Shown here piece by piece: positions 44,553-52,984 of a stretch of DNA of 54,406 bases (position 1 is its first letter; each line of letters begins with the position of its first letter). The notes beneath the pieces are model-generated. The model searched no databases, had not been told where the DNA came from, and was given only the letters and a program-made list of their open reading frames with translations. Made by a program: the position numbers and the translations under genes. The stretch lies in contig JAUYCX010000101.1 in the NCBI GenBank assembly GCA_030692045.1, forward strand, positions 1-54,406. The letters run 5' to 3'. This DNA is from Candidatus Omnitrophota bacterium (GTDB lineage Bacteria; Omnitrophota; Gorgyraeia; JAUYCX01).

Positions 44553-45293
44553 ATGTTTTTGCTAAAATTTTTAGGTAGTGCAACAGTAATAATTTTCATC
44601 TTAGGTATCAGAGTAATCTCTCAGTGGGAGAGAGGAATTATTTTTAGGTTTGGGAAATATCTAAAGGAATTACAACCCGGCCTAAACTGGGTAATCCCGA
44701 TTATTGACAGCATTTATCATGTGGATATGAGAATTCGTACAATGGATGTGGTGCCACAAGAGGTAATGACCAAAGACTCGGTTCCTACAAAGATAGACGC
44801 CGTGGTTTATTATCAAATATTTGATGCGCAAAGATCCGTAACAGCAGTAGAAAGCTTTGCTTATGCCTCCACACTTTTAGCTCAGTCAAAATTAAGGGAT
44901 GTAGTGGGGAAATACGATTTAGATACTCTTCTTGGCAGCAAGGAAAGAATAGGTAATGAAGTTTTACAGATATTGCAGATACCCACAGACGAGTGGGGAG
45001 TCAATATCAAAAGCGTGGAGATAAAAAATATTGAGCTTCCGGATAATATGAAACGGGCAATGGCAAAAGAATCAGAGGCGTCCAGAGAAAAAAAGGCACG
45101 TCTGATAAAGGCCTCTGCTGAAGAAGAGGCAAGCCGAATGTTTGTGAATGCTGCCAGAACCATTGCTGAACATCCCAATGCTTTAGTCTTAAGACAATTA
45201 CAAACCTGGCAGGAAATCGGTGCTGAGCAGAATAGCTTGATTATTTTAGTCCCGACGGAATTTGCCAAGATAATCGGGCAGAAACAGACTTAA
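44553..45293 (+). CDS. Slipin/stomatin-like SPFH membrane protein
   Basis: The 246-residue protein has an N-terminal hydrophobic helix, then the SPFH domain with Q-W-E-R-G-I-I-F-R-F-G-K near 24-35, Q-P-G-L-N-W-V-I-P, the D-x-R-x-x-x-x-D pattern, and K-D-S-V-P-T-K-I-D-A-V-V-Y-Y. The coiled-coil tail is rich in Ala/Glu/Lys (about 165-200), followed by L-R-Q-L-Q-T-W-Q-E-I-G. Stomatin-like proteins form membrane rings that organise proteases or channels. The usual NfeD partner is absent; the unknown membrane protein upstream takes its place. Confidence 0.9.
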   Translation: MFLLKFLGSATVIIFILGIRVISQWERGIIFRFGKYLKELQPGLNWVIPIIDSIYHVDMRIRTMDVVPQEVMTKDSVPTKIDAVVYYQIFDAQRSVTAVESFAYASTLLAQSKLRDVVGKYDLDTLLGSKERIGNEVLQILQIPTDEWGVNIKSVEIKNIELPDNMKRAMAKESEASREKKARLIKASAEEEASRMFVNAARTIAEHPNALVLRQLQTWQEIGAEQNSLIILVPTEFAKIIGQKQT

Positions 45294-45384
45294 TTAAGGA
45301 AAATCTGAAGCTCAAATTCTGGCTTGGACTTAGATTTCTGAATCGAACAAAAAAGAGGGGAATAGGTTTAAAAGGACGAGAAAT

Positions 45385-46077
45385 ATGCTAGACAGTTTAA
45401 TTCTAAATAAAAAATCAATTGAAAATATTTACAAGACCGTCAAAGATTTTCATGGAAAATACTTGAAGCGGTATGGAGTAAAATTGCCCAAGCTTTATGA
45501 TAAAAAGGGTGATTTCACTAAAGACGCTCTTGTTTTGGTGTATTTGGCCTATGATTATCCAAAGACGAGAAAAGTTACAAAGGAAGAATTAACCAAATTC
45601 ATTAGAAGTTATTATCCAGATACCAATGACGTGCAACAAGCTAGGCATTTAGGCGCCCAAAGCGGGTGGTGGATAGTTTCTGGCGGTAGAGATAACATTG
45701 TTTTAAATATTCAGCGGGGTTCATACCAGCTATACACATTAGAAGAGCCGTATCCATCTTTCAAAAAAGGTCACAGGATAGCTGAAACCGGTGATTAGGG
45801 AAAAATAAAAGAAAAATACAATTTTAGATGCGCTACTTGCGGTTCACAGGAAGGAAAGCCTCATTTTCGTTGGCCAGCTACAAAAACAGTTTTACAAAAA
45901 TCTCATATGGATCCAAATAAACCTTTAGTTGCCGGTAATATAATTCCACAGTGCCAGAAATGTAATAGGGGCGACAGAAATAGGTGGGTTTATGATGATA
46001 AAGGGCGAGTTATAAAATTAGCCAATCCCCAAGCGATTAAAATGTGCGATAAGGAAGAAATAAAAAATTTCATGTAA
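45385..46077 (+). pseudogene. HNH-type restriction endonuclease with an in-frame TAG
   Basis: One frame runs 230 codons from ATG 45385 to TAA 46077, broken only by TAG at 45796-45798. The N-terminal part (137 residues) is probably the recognition domain. After the stop come two zinc-binding pairs, C-A-T-C-G and C-Q-K-C-N, around K-S-H-M-D-P-N-K-P-L-V-A-G-N-I-I-P-Q-C, a typical HNH (beta-beta-alpha metal) core. TAG is a normal stop elsewhere (infC, rpmI), so this is most likely a nonsense mutation separating recognition from catalysis. It belonged to an older R-M system whose methyltransferase remains as a fragment at 48377-49000. Confidence 0.75.
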
Positions 46078-46096
46078 TTTTAAACGGGATAAAATC

Positions 46097-46888
46097 ATGC
46101 CAAGAAAAATTACAATCACAGCGAAATATTTTAGACAATACAGAGAAAAATTAGGTTTCGTCAATCAGGGCGCCGTTAAGAACTTTTTCGGGGCAAAAGA
46201 CATCATTCCGAGCGTCGATTTTCATTATGTTAAACTTTTAAACAAACGCCTTTGCGATATCGTAGAGAGAGTGAACAGCGTTGTTGCCGACGATATTAAA
46301 ATCGACAGCTTTTCTGCGTTCAAAAAAGAACACATAGATCGTCCCTTCAAAATAATGAAGCAGGGCGGCATTCTGCCGATACTCAACAATCTGGGCAGAA
46401 GACCCGAACAAGTTTATTTTTCTTGGATGAGGGGTTATGTGATTTCAAATTACTTTTTAAAAGCCCTCAGTTTGGTGTTTGGCGTTAACACTGCAAAGAT
46501 TGACCTGATCGGCGACGATGATTTAAAAAATGTTGAGACTTTTAAGAAAACCCCGAAAGCCGATTTGGAAATACGATTAGACAAAAAAGAAAGAATTAGA
46601 GTCGAGATGCAATCCGGTTTCACCGGAACAAACGACATTAAACAACACAAAGTATTAGAAGCGAAAAGAGTTTTCCGCGACGAAAGAATTCACTCGCTAG
46701 CGATTCATTTCGACTTGTACAACGGACAAGTCGCCTTCGTTAAATTGGACGAAATAGAAGATGACAGCGTGGATTGGATAACGAGACAACAAATGGAGGG
46801 ACAAACGGTTTTCAACATTGATCAAAATTGTTTCGTCTGGAAAATAACGGAACGGCCGCTTAAATACAAAGAGATAAATTTCGATTAA
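46097..46888 (+). CDS. Type II restriction endonuclease (PD-(D/E)XK, ExQ variant), putative
   Basis: The 263-residue protein has K-A-D-L-E-I-R-L at 155-162 and R-V-E-M-Q-S-G-F at 168-175, so Asp156 and Glu170-x-Gln172. This is a PD-(D/E)XK core with Gln for the last Lys, as known in BglII-like enzymes. It is followed after 7 bases by a C5-cytosine methyltransferase and then Vsr, which fixes its role as the partner endonuclease. Bases here are richer in G/C at third positions than in the flanking HNH fragment, in line with a separate arrival. The specificity is unknown. Confidence 0.72.
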   Translation: MPRKITITAKYFRQYREKLGFVNQGAVKNFFGAKDIIPSVDFHYVKLLNKRLCDIVERVNSVVADDIKIDSFSAFKKEHIDRPFKIMKQGGILPILNNLGRRPEQVYFSWMRGYVISNYFLKALSLVFGVNTAKIDLIGDDDLKNVETFKKTPKADLEIRLDKKERIRVEMQSGFTGTNDIKQHKVLEAKRVFRDERIHSLAIHFDLYNGQVAFVKLDEIEDDSVDWITRQQMEGQTVFNIDQNCFVWKITERPLKYKEINFD

Positions 46889-46895
46889 CTTTTTT

Positions 46896-48095
46896 ATGAG
46901 CAATAAATTAAAAATCATTGACTTGTTTTGCGGGGTGGGCGGATTAAGTTACGGTTTTGCTCACGACTACAATTTTGAAATCGTCGCTGCAAACGAAATA
47001 CTGCCGAATATGGCTAAGGCATATTCGCTCAACCATCCCTCTGTAAAAGTTTATGTTGACGACATTAAAAATTTCGGAGCGGATTGCGTTAAAGAAGATT
47101 TGGGAATTGTCGCGAGCGACATTGACATAATCGTTGGAGGGCCGCCCTGTCAAGCGTATTCCACTGTTGGGAAAAGGTTGATTGACGACCCGCGAGGAAA
47201 ACTTTTTCAAGAATACTATCGGGTGTTGAAAGAATTTAATCCAAAACTTTTCCTTTTTGAAAATGTAAAGGGCTTGCTTTCCATGCAGGGCGGAGAATTG
47301 TTAGAAACAATAATTTCTCTTTTTGAATCATTGGGTTATAAAGTGCAATACAATCTTCTTAATGCGGTGAACTTTGGCGCGCCGCAAATTAGAGAGAGGG
47401 TAATCATAATCGGTTCAAAACTCAAGAATGATTTTCAATACCCATTGCCGACGCACTATAATTCAGAGGAAGCGCCGGATTTGTTTAAAAATGCTCTTAA
47501 GCCATACTTAACTCTTGAAGAAGCGATAAGCGATCTGCCGTTTATTAAATCGGGGGAAGAAAGTTTCGAATATACTTCCAAACCCCAAAATGATTTTCAA
47601 AAATTGATGAGAAAAAATGCGCCGGAAAGATTGGTGGACCATAACTCCCCGCACAATAATCCAAGATTGGTAAAAATGATGGAGCTTTTGCCAGACGGCG
47701 GAACGCCAGAAGATTTGCCGAAAGAATTGCGTCCAACATCGGGATTCAAAAATACATATTGCCGTCTTTGGTGGAAGCGACCCTCAACGACGGTTACGCG
47801 AAATTTAAGCACTCCGTCGTCTTCTCGGTGCATACATCCGAAAGCGCCGCGGCCTCTTACGACGCGGGAGGGTGCACGGATTCAATGTTTCCCTGACAGT
47901 TATCAATTTTACGGGTCAAGAAGCGACAGAAATTTGCAGATTGGCAATGCTGTGCCAACATTCTTGTCAAACGCATTGGCAAAGGCAATTCTGCTCAATT
48001 TTCAGCAGGAGAACGACAAAAAATATGGACAGGTTTTCCAAACGAAAGAGGAGCGAAATAATGTCAAAAATTCGCTCTTCAAACACGCAGTTTGA
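46896..48095 (+). CDS. DNA C5-cytosine methyltransferase
   Basis: The 399-residue enzyme shows all main C5-methylase motifs: motif I I-D-L-F-C-G-V-G-G near 8-16, motif IV G-G-P-P-C-Q-A-Y-S with nucleophile Cys85, motif VI F-E-N-V at 121-124, motif VIII Q-I-R-E-R-V near 164-169, then the target recognition domain and motif IX/X (R-x-L-T-x-R-E and Q-I-G-N-A-V-P). It protects the sites of the neighbouring endonuclease. Its last 71 bases overlap the vsr start. The sequence looks intact. Confidence 0.93.
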   Translation: MSNKLKIIDLFCGVGGLSYGFAHDYNFEIVAANEILPNMAKAYSLNHPSVKVYVDDIKNFGADCVKEDLGIVASDIDIIVGGPPCQAYSTVGKRLIDDPRGKLFQEYYRVLKEFNPKLFLFENVKGLLSMQGGELLETIISLFESLGYKVQYNLLNAVNFGAPQIRERVIIIGSKLKNDFQYPLPTHYNSEEAPDLFKNALKPYLTLEEAISDLPFIKSGEESFEYTSKPQNDFQKLMRKNAPERLVDHNSPHNNPRLVKMMELLPDGGTPEDLPKELRPTSGFKNTYCRLWWKRPSTTVTRNLSTPSSSRCIHPKAPRPLTTREGARIQCFPDSYQFYGSRSDRNLQIGNAVPTFLSNALAKAILLNFQQENDKKYGQVFQTKEERNNVKNSLFKHAV

Positions 48096-48477
48096 GAAGG
48101 ATTTTGTTGCGGAGCTTAGGAAAAAGACCCGGAAAAGTTTCAGAACAAATGCTGGGGATTTGAAAGGAAAACCGGACATCGTTTTTCAAAAAGAAAAAAT
48201 TTGCGTTTTTTTGGACAGCGATTTTTGGCACGGCTGGCAATATCCAAGATGGAAGAGAATTTTGAAAAACGATTTCTGGAAAAGAAAAATTGAAAACACC
48301 AGAAACAGAGACATGAAAACGACCGTATATTTAAGAAGGAAAGGCTGGAAAGTTTTGAGAATTTGGAGTCACCAAATTGACGAACAATCTGACGCAACGC
48401 TTAACAAAGTTATTGATAATTTACGGAAAAATGGACGCCGACGAAGAAACGAAAAAGAAAATCAGGGCAAATCTTAA
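48025..48477 (+). CDS. vsr: Very short patch repair endonuclease (Vsr)
   Basis: The 150-residue protein starts M-D-R-F-S-K-R-K-R-S-E-I-M-S-K-I-R-S-S-N and has G-K-P-D-I-V-F (catalytic Asp51 as in E. coli Vsr), F-L-D-S-D-F-W-H-G with His69, and G-W-K-V-L-R-I-W-S-H. Vsr nicks next to T:G mismatches that arise when 5-methylcytosine deaminates, which fits the C5-methylase it overlaps. The start at 48025 is used; the longer frame upstream lies inside the methylase gene. The C-terminal R-R-R-R-N-E-K-E-N tail runs into the methyltransferase fragment that follows. Confidence 0.92.
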   Translation: MDRFSKRKRSEIMSKIRSSNTQFEKDFVAELRKKTRKSFRTNAGDLKGKPDIVFQKEKICVFLDSDFWHGWQYPRWKRILKNDFWKRKIENTRNRDMKTTVYLRRKGWKVLRIWSHQIDEQSDATLNKVIDNLRKNGRRRRNEKENQGKS

Positions 48478-49000
48478 CGGCTGGAAAACTCCGCAAATTA
48501 AATCCTGTTTTGAGCCTATAGCGATGGCGCAAAAGCCGGTGGAGCATACTTATTTGAGCAATATAATAAAACATAATATGGGTCTATTTAATACAAAAGT
48601 TAAAATAGGAAACAATATGTATCCTTCTAATGTTTTTACAGTAGATAGCATAAATGGACTTATAGATAAAACCTTTCTTATATCTAAGCCCACAAAGAAG
48701 GAAAAAGGAGAGCATAATATTCATAAAACCGTTAAGCCTTTAGCAATTTGTGAATATTTAATAAGACTCTGTGCTTTTAGCAAAGATGCGGTAATTTTAG
48801 ATCCATTCGTTGGGAGCGGAACTACAGCGGTAGCGGCTAAAATATTAGGCAAGAATTATATTGGGATAGATTCTAATAAAGAGTATGTAAAAATCGCAGA
48901 AAGAAGATTAAGGGATGTTGAGCGAGATAAAAAAGAGAATCTTTTTAGCGATATTGAGCAAAGACAAGAGAAATTTCAATTGGAGCTCCAAGTAGTTTAA
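48377..49000 (+). pseudogene. C-terminal half of a beta-class DNA methyltransferase
   Basis: The frame is open for 207 codons, but only the part from about 48430 resembles a protein family: G-W-K-T-P-Q-I-K-S-C-F-E-P-I, N-I-H-K-T-V-K-P-L-A-I-C-E-Y-L, then the SAM-binding D-P-F-V-G-S-G-T-T-A-V-A-A near 142-154 and G-I-D-S-N-K-E-Y. In beta-class enzymes the catalytic S/D-P-P-Y motif and the first part of the recognition domain come before this, and they are missing. The vsr gene sits exactly at the break. The fragment is therefore the beheaded methylase of the old HNH system. Whether it is still translated is unknown. Confidence 0.8.
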
Positions 49001-49029
49001 TTCAGAAAAGCCTACTCAGGGCAAAAAAG

Positions 49030-50757
49030 ATGCAAGTAATGGATATAGATACCCTCCGACACAGTTGTTCGCATATAATGGCGCAGGCGGTGAAGGAATT
49101 GTGGTCGCAGGCGAAATTGGCAATTGGTCCTTCTATTGCCGATGGGTTTTATTATGATTTTGACTTGGAGCAGCCATTTAAGCCTGAGGATTTAGAAAGA
49201 ATTGAGAAAAAAATGGGGCAAATCATCAAAGATGATTTGCCCTTTATTAAACAAGAACTCTCCAAAAAAGACGCCCTGTTTTTATTTAAAGAATTAAATG
49301 AAAATTACAAGGTAGAGTTAATAGAGGCACTTCCCGACGAAAAAGTCTCCATTTATAAAACCGGCGACAAATTTTTAGATTTATGCAAAGGTCCTCATAT
49401 TTCCTCAACCGCTCAATTAAAGGCATTTAAATTGTTATCCATTGCCGGCGCATATTGGCATGGCATTGAAACAAACCCCATGCTTTCGCGCATTTATGGC
49501 ACAGCTTTTGAAACGCAAAAGGAATTAGACGAGTACTTAAAGAATTTAGAAGAGGCAAAAAAGCGCGACCACAGAAAATTAGGACCACAACTTGGCTTTT
49601 TTGATTTCTATTATGATCAGGCAGGCGCAGGATTGGTTTTCTATCATCCCAAGGGCGCAATGTTACGAAAAATCATTGAGGATTATGAAAAGGAAGAGCA
49701 TTTAAAACGCGGCTACGAAATGGTTATCACACCGCATATCTTAAAAGGCGACCTCTGGAAAAAATCCGGACACTATGAATATTATCGTGAAAATATGTAT
49801 TTTTTCCAAATCGAAGAGCGGGAATTTGCAGTTAAACCCATGAATTGCCCCGGCCATATTCTAATTTATCAATCGAAACTGCGCTCCTACCGGGATTTGC
49901 CCATTCGCTATTTTGAATTAGGCACGGTTTATCGAAATGAAAAAGCCGGTGTCCTGCACGGACTTTTGCGCGTGCGCGGATTTACTCAGGATGATGCCCA
50001 TATTTTTTGCACCCCTGAGCAATTAAAATCCGAAATAAAATCCATAATTGATTTTGTCTTTGAAGCAATGAAGGATTTTGGTTTTTCAGATGCAGTAATT
50101 GAGTTAAGCACACAGCCAAAAAAATTTATCGGCAGCCAAGATAACTGGGATAAGGCAACCTCTGCGCTTAAGGAATCCCTTCAAGAAAAAAATCTTTCAT
50201 TTAAAATTAATCAAGGCGAGGGCGCTTTTTATGGACCCAAAATTGACATAAAATTAAAAGACGCTTTAAATCGTGAATGGCAGTGCGCCACAATTCAGTG
50301 TGATTTTGCTTTACCTGAGAGATTTGATTTAAAATATATTTCTTCTCAGGGGCGTGAAGCCCCTCCCATAATGTTACATCGCGTAATCTTGGGAAGCTTA
50401 GAAAGATTTATCGGCGCCCTCCTTGAACACTATGCCGCAAGTTTTCCTTTATGGCTTTCGCCTGAGCAAATTAGAATTATCCCTATAAAAGAGCAAAACA
50501 ATAGTTACGCGCAAGAATTAAAACAGCTGTTGCTCAAAAATAATTTAAGAGTTACAATTGATAATAGAAATGAGACCCTGCAAAAGCGCATACGCGAGGC
50601 AGAATTAGAAAAATTGCCGTATGTTTTGGTTGTGGGAGAAAAGGAAGAGTCTGCTAAAACAATTGCCGTAAGAAAGCGTAGTCTTGGCGATTTGGGAAGC
50701 ATGGCGGTTGAGGAGTTTATTGCAAAAATAAAAGAGGAGATAGAGAAGAAAAAATAA
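49030..50757 (+). CDS. thrS: Threonyl-tRNA synthetase lacking the TGS domain
   Basis: The 575-residue enzyme charges tRNA-Thr. It begins directly with the editing domain (L-R-H-S-C-S-H-I-M-A-Q-A-V at about 9-21); the N-terminal TGS domain of about 60 residues found in most bacterial ThrRS is absent. Editing-site residues (H-x-x-x-H; D-L-C-K-G-P-H-I) are present. The catalytic core has the zinc-binding C of M-N-C-P-G-H, motif 2 R-N-E-K-A-G-V-L-H-G-L-L-R-V-R-G-F-T-Q-D-D and motif 3 L-G-S-L-E-R. The anticodon-binding domain is at the end. It is followed by element E8 and infC. Confidence 0.94.
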   Translation: MQVMDIDTLRHSCSHIMAQAVKELWSQAKLAIGPSIADGFYYDFDLEQPFKPEDLERIEKKMGQIIKDDLPFIKQELSKKDALFLFKELNENYKVELIEALPDEKVSIYKTGDKFLDLCKGPHISSTAQLKAFKLLSIAGAYWHGIETNPMLSRIYGTAFETQKELDEYLKNLEEAKKRDHRKLGPQLGFFDFYYDQAGAGLVFYHPKGAMLRKIIEDYEKEEHLKRGYEMVITPHILKGDLWKKSGHYEYYRENMYFFQIEEREFAVKPMNCPGHILIYQSKLRSYRDLPIRYFELGTVYRNEKAGVLHGLLRVRGFTQDDAHIFCTPEQLKSEIKSIIDFVFEAMKDFGFSDAVIELSTQPKKFIGSQDNWDKATSALKESLQEKNLSFKINQGEGAFYGPKIDIKLKDALNREWQCATIQCDFALPERFDLKYISSQGREAPPIMLHRVILGSLERFIGALLEHYAASFPLWLSPEQIRIIPIKEQNNSYAQELKQLLLKNNLRVTIDNRNETLQKRIREAELEKLPYVLVVGEKEESAKTIAVRKRSLGDLGSMAVEEFIAKIKEEIEKKK

Positions 50758-50758
50758 G

Positions 50759-50888
50759 ATATCCCGCCTCGCAATATGTGCCAAAATTCTCTACGATAAT
50801 TTTGGCACGCTCGGCGGGATCAATTCCGACAAACAACTTATGTCGTCAATCACAAAAATTATAACTCCATAAGTTGTGTCGTCATTGA
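50759..50888. repeat. Nested hairpin element E8 between thrS and infC
   Basis: Hairpin 1 (50761-50820): ATCCCGCC/GGCGGGAT, TC/TC loop, GC/GC, GTGCCAAAATT/AATTTTGGCAC with loop CTCTACGAT. Hairpin 2 (50820-50888): TCAAT/ATTGA, TC/TC, CGACA/TGTCG, CAACTTATG/CATAAGTTG. The last base of the element is the first base of the infC ribosome binding site, so the hairpin can compete with ribosome binding. Confidence 0.85.
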
Positions 50889-50904
50889 GGAGGTGATAGC
50901 CATT
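50888..50904 (+). promoter_or_regulatory. infC ribosome binding site and AUU start
   Basis: AGGAGGTGAT (50888-50897) is fully complementary to the usual 3' end of 16S rRNA. Eight bases after its GGAGG comes ATT (50902-50904), the rare start codon typical of infC. A GTG at 50893 lies inside the ribosome binding site and is a poor start. Confidence 0.8.
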
Positions 50905-51408
50905 CAAAAGCAGATTAGGGTTAACGAACGAATTAGAGCAGCGGAATTGCGGGTAATCGGGCCGCAGGGAGAACAATTAGGCGTTATCAGTTTAAAACGT
51001 GCTTTAGAGCTGACAAATCAGTACGAGTTAGACTTGGTGGAGGTAGCTCCCACTGCAACACCACCAGTTTGCCGGATTATGAATTTCAGCAAATACAAAT
51101 ACGAACAGGAGCAAAGGGAACGCGAGGTAAAAAAGCACCAGAAGCAGGGACACTTGAAAGAAATCCGCGTAAAGCCAAATATCGAGGAACACGATTATCA
51201 AGTAAAACTCAGGCAACTTATCACATTTTTAAAAAAGAAGGATAAGGTTAAAATAAATTTAATCTTTCGTGGAAGGGAATTAGCCCATCAGGATATTGGT
51301 CGGCGCGTTTTAGATAAATTTATTAATGATATGCAGGAATTTGGTGCGCTGGAAAAAGGGCCGGTAATGGAAGGCCGCGTCATCAGTTTGATGGTAGCAC
51401 CGAAATAG
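50902..51408 (+). CDS. infC: Translation initiation factor IF-3
   Basis: The protein (168 residues from the AUU start) reads Q-K-Q-I-R-V-N-E-R-I-R-A-A-E-L-R-V-I-G near 2-20, Y-E-L-D-L-V-E-V-A-P-T-A-T-P-P-V-C-R-I-M-N-F-S-K-Y-K-Y near 43-69 and R-P-N-I-E-E-H-D-Y-like K-P-N-I-E-E-H-D-Y. IF-3 binds the 30S subunit and discriminates against non-canonical start codons, so the AUU start gives negative feedback on its own synthesis. It is the first gene of infC-rpmI-rplT. It is read after hairpin element E8. Confidence 0.96.
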   Translation: MQKQIRVNERIRAAELRVIGPQGEQLGVISLKRALELTNQYELDLVEVAPTATPPVCRIMNFSKYKYEQEQREREVKKHQKQGHLKEIRVKPNIEEHDYQVKLRQLITFLKKKDKVKINLIFRGRELAHQDIGRRVLDKFINDMQEFGALEKGPVMEGRVISLMVAPK

Positions 51409-51410
51409 AA

Positions 51411-51441
51411 GAGAGTAACCAGTGAAGTTTTCTGGTTACTC
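51411..51441 (+). promoter_or_regulatory. Hairpin between infC and rpmI (possible L20 control site)
   Basis: GAGTAACCAG (51412-51421) pairs perfectly with CTGGTTACTC (51432-51441) around a nine-base loop. The hairpin starts 3 bases after the infC stop and lies 20 bases before the rpmI ATG. In many bacteria L20 represses rpmI-rplT by binding such a leader. No T run follows, so it is not an intrinsic terminator. Confidence 0.45.
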
Positions 51442-51460
51442 CCGAGCAAAGCGAGGGGAA

Positions 51461-51658
51461 ATGCCAAAATTAAAAACCAACAAATCCATTGCCAAGAGAT
51501 TCAAACTTACCAAGAAGAAAAAGATAAAGTTTCATCACGCCTATAAAGGCCATATTTTGTCTAAAAAAAGTAGGGCCAGAAAGCGCAGACTCCGCAAAGC
51601 TGCGATTGTCTCAACTGTGGACTTAGGCAAGATAAGGAGGTTGCTACCATATGGTTAG
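51461..51658 (+). CDS. rpmI: Ribosomal protein bL35
   Basis: The 65-residue basic protein reads [17 protein letters not shown] from the ATG at 51461, preceded by [19 protein letters not shown] and K-R-R-L-R-K-A match bL35. A longer upstream frame is not used. It is a 50S protein. The 3' end overlaps rplT by 8 bases. Confidence 0.95.
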   Translation: MPKLKTNKSIAKRFKLTKKKKIKFHHAYKGHILSKKSRARKRRLRKAAIVSTVDLGKIRRLLPYG

Positions 51659-52001
51659 GGTTAAACATTCTGTCTCCACGCACAGGAGAAAAAAGAGAGT
51701 TTTAAAAAAGGCAAAAGGGCAGGTATTAGATAGAAGCAAGCAGTATCAACAAGCCAGGCGTTCGCTATTGCATAGTATGGCTTATGCCTATAGAGACCGC
51801 AAGGTAAAAAAGAGAGAATTTCGTCGGCTCTGGATTGTGCGCATTAATGCTGCTTGTCGTGCCGCTGGCTTAACCTATGCTAAATTTATAAATGGCCTTA
51901 AAAAAGCCAAGATAACAATTAATCGCAAGATGTTAGCGGATTTGGCAGTAAAACAGCCCAAGGCATTTGAGAAGATTATAGAGTTAGCCAAAACGAGTTA
52001 A
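51651..52001 (+). CDS. rplT: Ribosomal protein bL20
   Basis: The 116-residue protein is a standard bL20: [47 protein letters not shown], then [12 protein letters not shown]. It is an early 50S assembly protein and, in several bacteria, the autogenous repressor of its operon. It overlaps rpmI and ends the infC operon; a short-unit palindrome follows. Confidence 0.96.
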   Translation: MVRVKHSVSTHRRKKRVLKKAKGQVLDRSKQYQQARRSLLHSMAYAYRDRKVKKREFRRLWIVRINAACRAAGLTYAKFINGLKKAKITINRKMLADLAVKQPKAFEKIIELAKTS

Positions 52002-52002
52002 A

Positions 52003-52115
52003 GGAAAAAGTAAGAAGTAAAAAGGAAAAACTAAAAGTAAAAAGTCAAAAATAAAGAAATAAGAAGGTTTTGAGTTTTTAATTTCGGTTTTTACTTCTTC
52101 GTTTTTACTTTTTAG
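52003..52115. repeat. Short-unit palindrome after rplT
   Basis: The left arm is a run of AAAAGTA/AGAAGTA-type words. The right arm has inverse TTTTTACTTCTT-type words. It is the same architecture as at 24.0 and 52.9 kb and may act as a bidirectional terminator because of its terminal T runs. Confidence 0.65.
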
Positions 52116-52132
52116 TTATAAAAGGGGTGGAT

Positions 52133-52777
52133 ATGCATATCGTTATTGCTGGTTGCGGCAGGGTGGGCAGTGAATTAGCAAAGCTTCTTTCTTCAGAAGG
52201 CCATAATGTGGTTATCATTGATAAAAACCAAACTTCCTTTGACCGCTTAGGCACAACCTTTAATGGCATAACTTTATTAGGCAATGGCTATGACCCGGAT
52301 ATTTTAAAAGCCGCGGGCATAGAAAAGGCAGATGCCTTTTGCGCGGTGACAAATGGCGATAACACAAATATTATGGCCTCCCAGGTGGCTAAGAAAATTT
52401 TCAAAGTCCCTAAAGTTATTGCCCGTGTTTATGACCCAAAGCGCGCAGATATTTATAAAAGCTTAGGATTAGATATAATTAGCGGCACCATTCTTTTTGC
52501 TGCAATGCTGCGCGATAAGATTATTGAAAGCCGTTTTAGCAGCTACCTTATTGAGACTGGAGAGTTAGGTGTTATTGAAATTGATATCGACGATAAATAT
52601 AAGGGCAAGCTTGTGGAAGAGATTAATCTTCCCGGAGAGTTTTTGGTTACAACAGTGCTTAAGAAGAAACAAACAATTATCCCCGGCCCAAAGACAGTTC
52701 TGGATAAAGGGGATAAGATAATGGCGGTTGTTAAGACGACAAGTTTGGAAAAGGTAAGGAAGATATTTGGGCTGTAA
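52133..52777 (+). CDS. trkA: TrkA-family potassium uptake regulatory protein (first copy)
   Basis: The 214-residue RCK protein has the Rossmann start M-H-I-V-I-A-G-C-G-R-V-G-S-E-L-A at 1-16, the adenine-binding acidic residue in V-V-I-I-D-K-N, and a C-terminal RCK_C domain from about 135 (G-E-L-G-V-I-E-I-D-I ... P-G-P-K-T-V-L-D-K-G-D). It gates a Trk/Ktr potassium channel in response to nucleotides. The start at 52133 is used rather than the GTG six bases upstream. It is paired with a second trkA, so a heteromeric regulator ring or a duplicated TrkA equivalent is likely. Confidence 0.92.
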   Translation: MHIVIAGCGRVGSELAKLLSSEGHNVVIIDKNQTSFDRLGTTFNGITLLGNGYDPDILKAAGIEKADAFCAVTNGDNTNIMASQVAKKIFKVPKVIARVYDPKRADIYKSLGLDIISGTILFAAMLRDKIIESRFSSYLIETGELGVIEIDIDDKYKGKLVEEINLPGEFLVTTVLKKKQTIIPGPKTVLDKGDKIMAVVKTTSLEKVRKIFGL

Positions 52778-52802
52778 AGTTTAAAAATTGTTAATTTAGA
52801 AT

Positions 52803-52965
52803 GAATTGCTAAAAGCGTGTATCAGATTATCAGAGAATCAGAATGAGAATATCAGATAATCAGAGTATCAGAGAAATCTTTGAAACACAAAAAATCTGAT
52901 ATTCTGGTTCTCTGATAAACTCCAACTGATATTCTGATGTCCTGATAAACGCAGTTAACATTAGT
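52803..52965. repeat. Octamer-unit palindrome between the two trkA genes
   Basis: The left arm is built of 8-nt units of the TATCAGAN type (GTATCAGA, TTATCAGA and relatives). The right arm has inverse units TCTGATAT and CTGATAA. It fills most of the gap. The unit is 8 nt here rather than 7. Confidence 0.75.
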
Positions 52966-52984
52966 ATTAATTACGAGGTGTCAG

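Noticed and set aside
45796-45798. In-frame TAG in the HNH endonuclease as programmed read-through or recoding
   Set aside because: TAG is used as a normal stop by infC, rpmI and others, no stem-loop or read-through context was seen after it, and decay fits the loss of the partner methylase.
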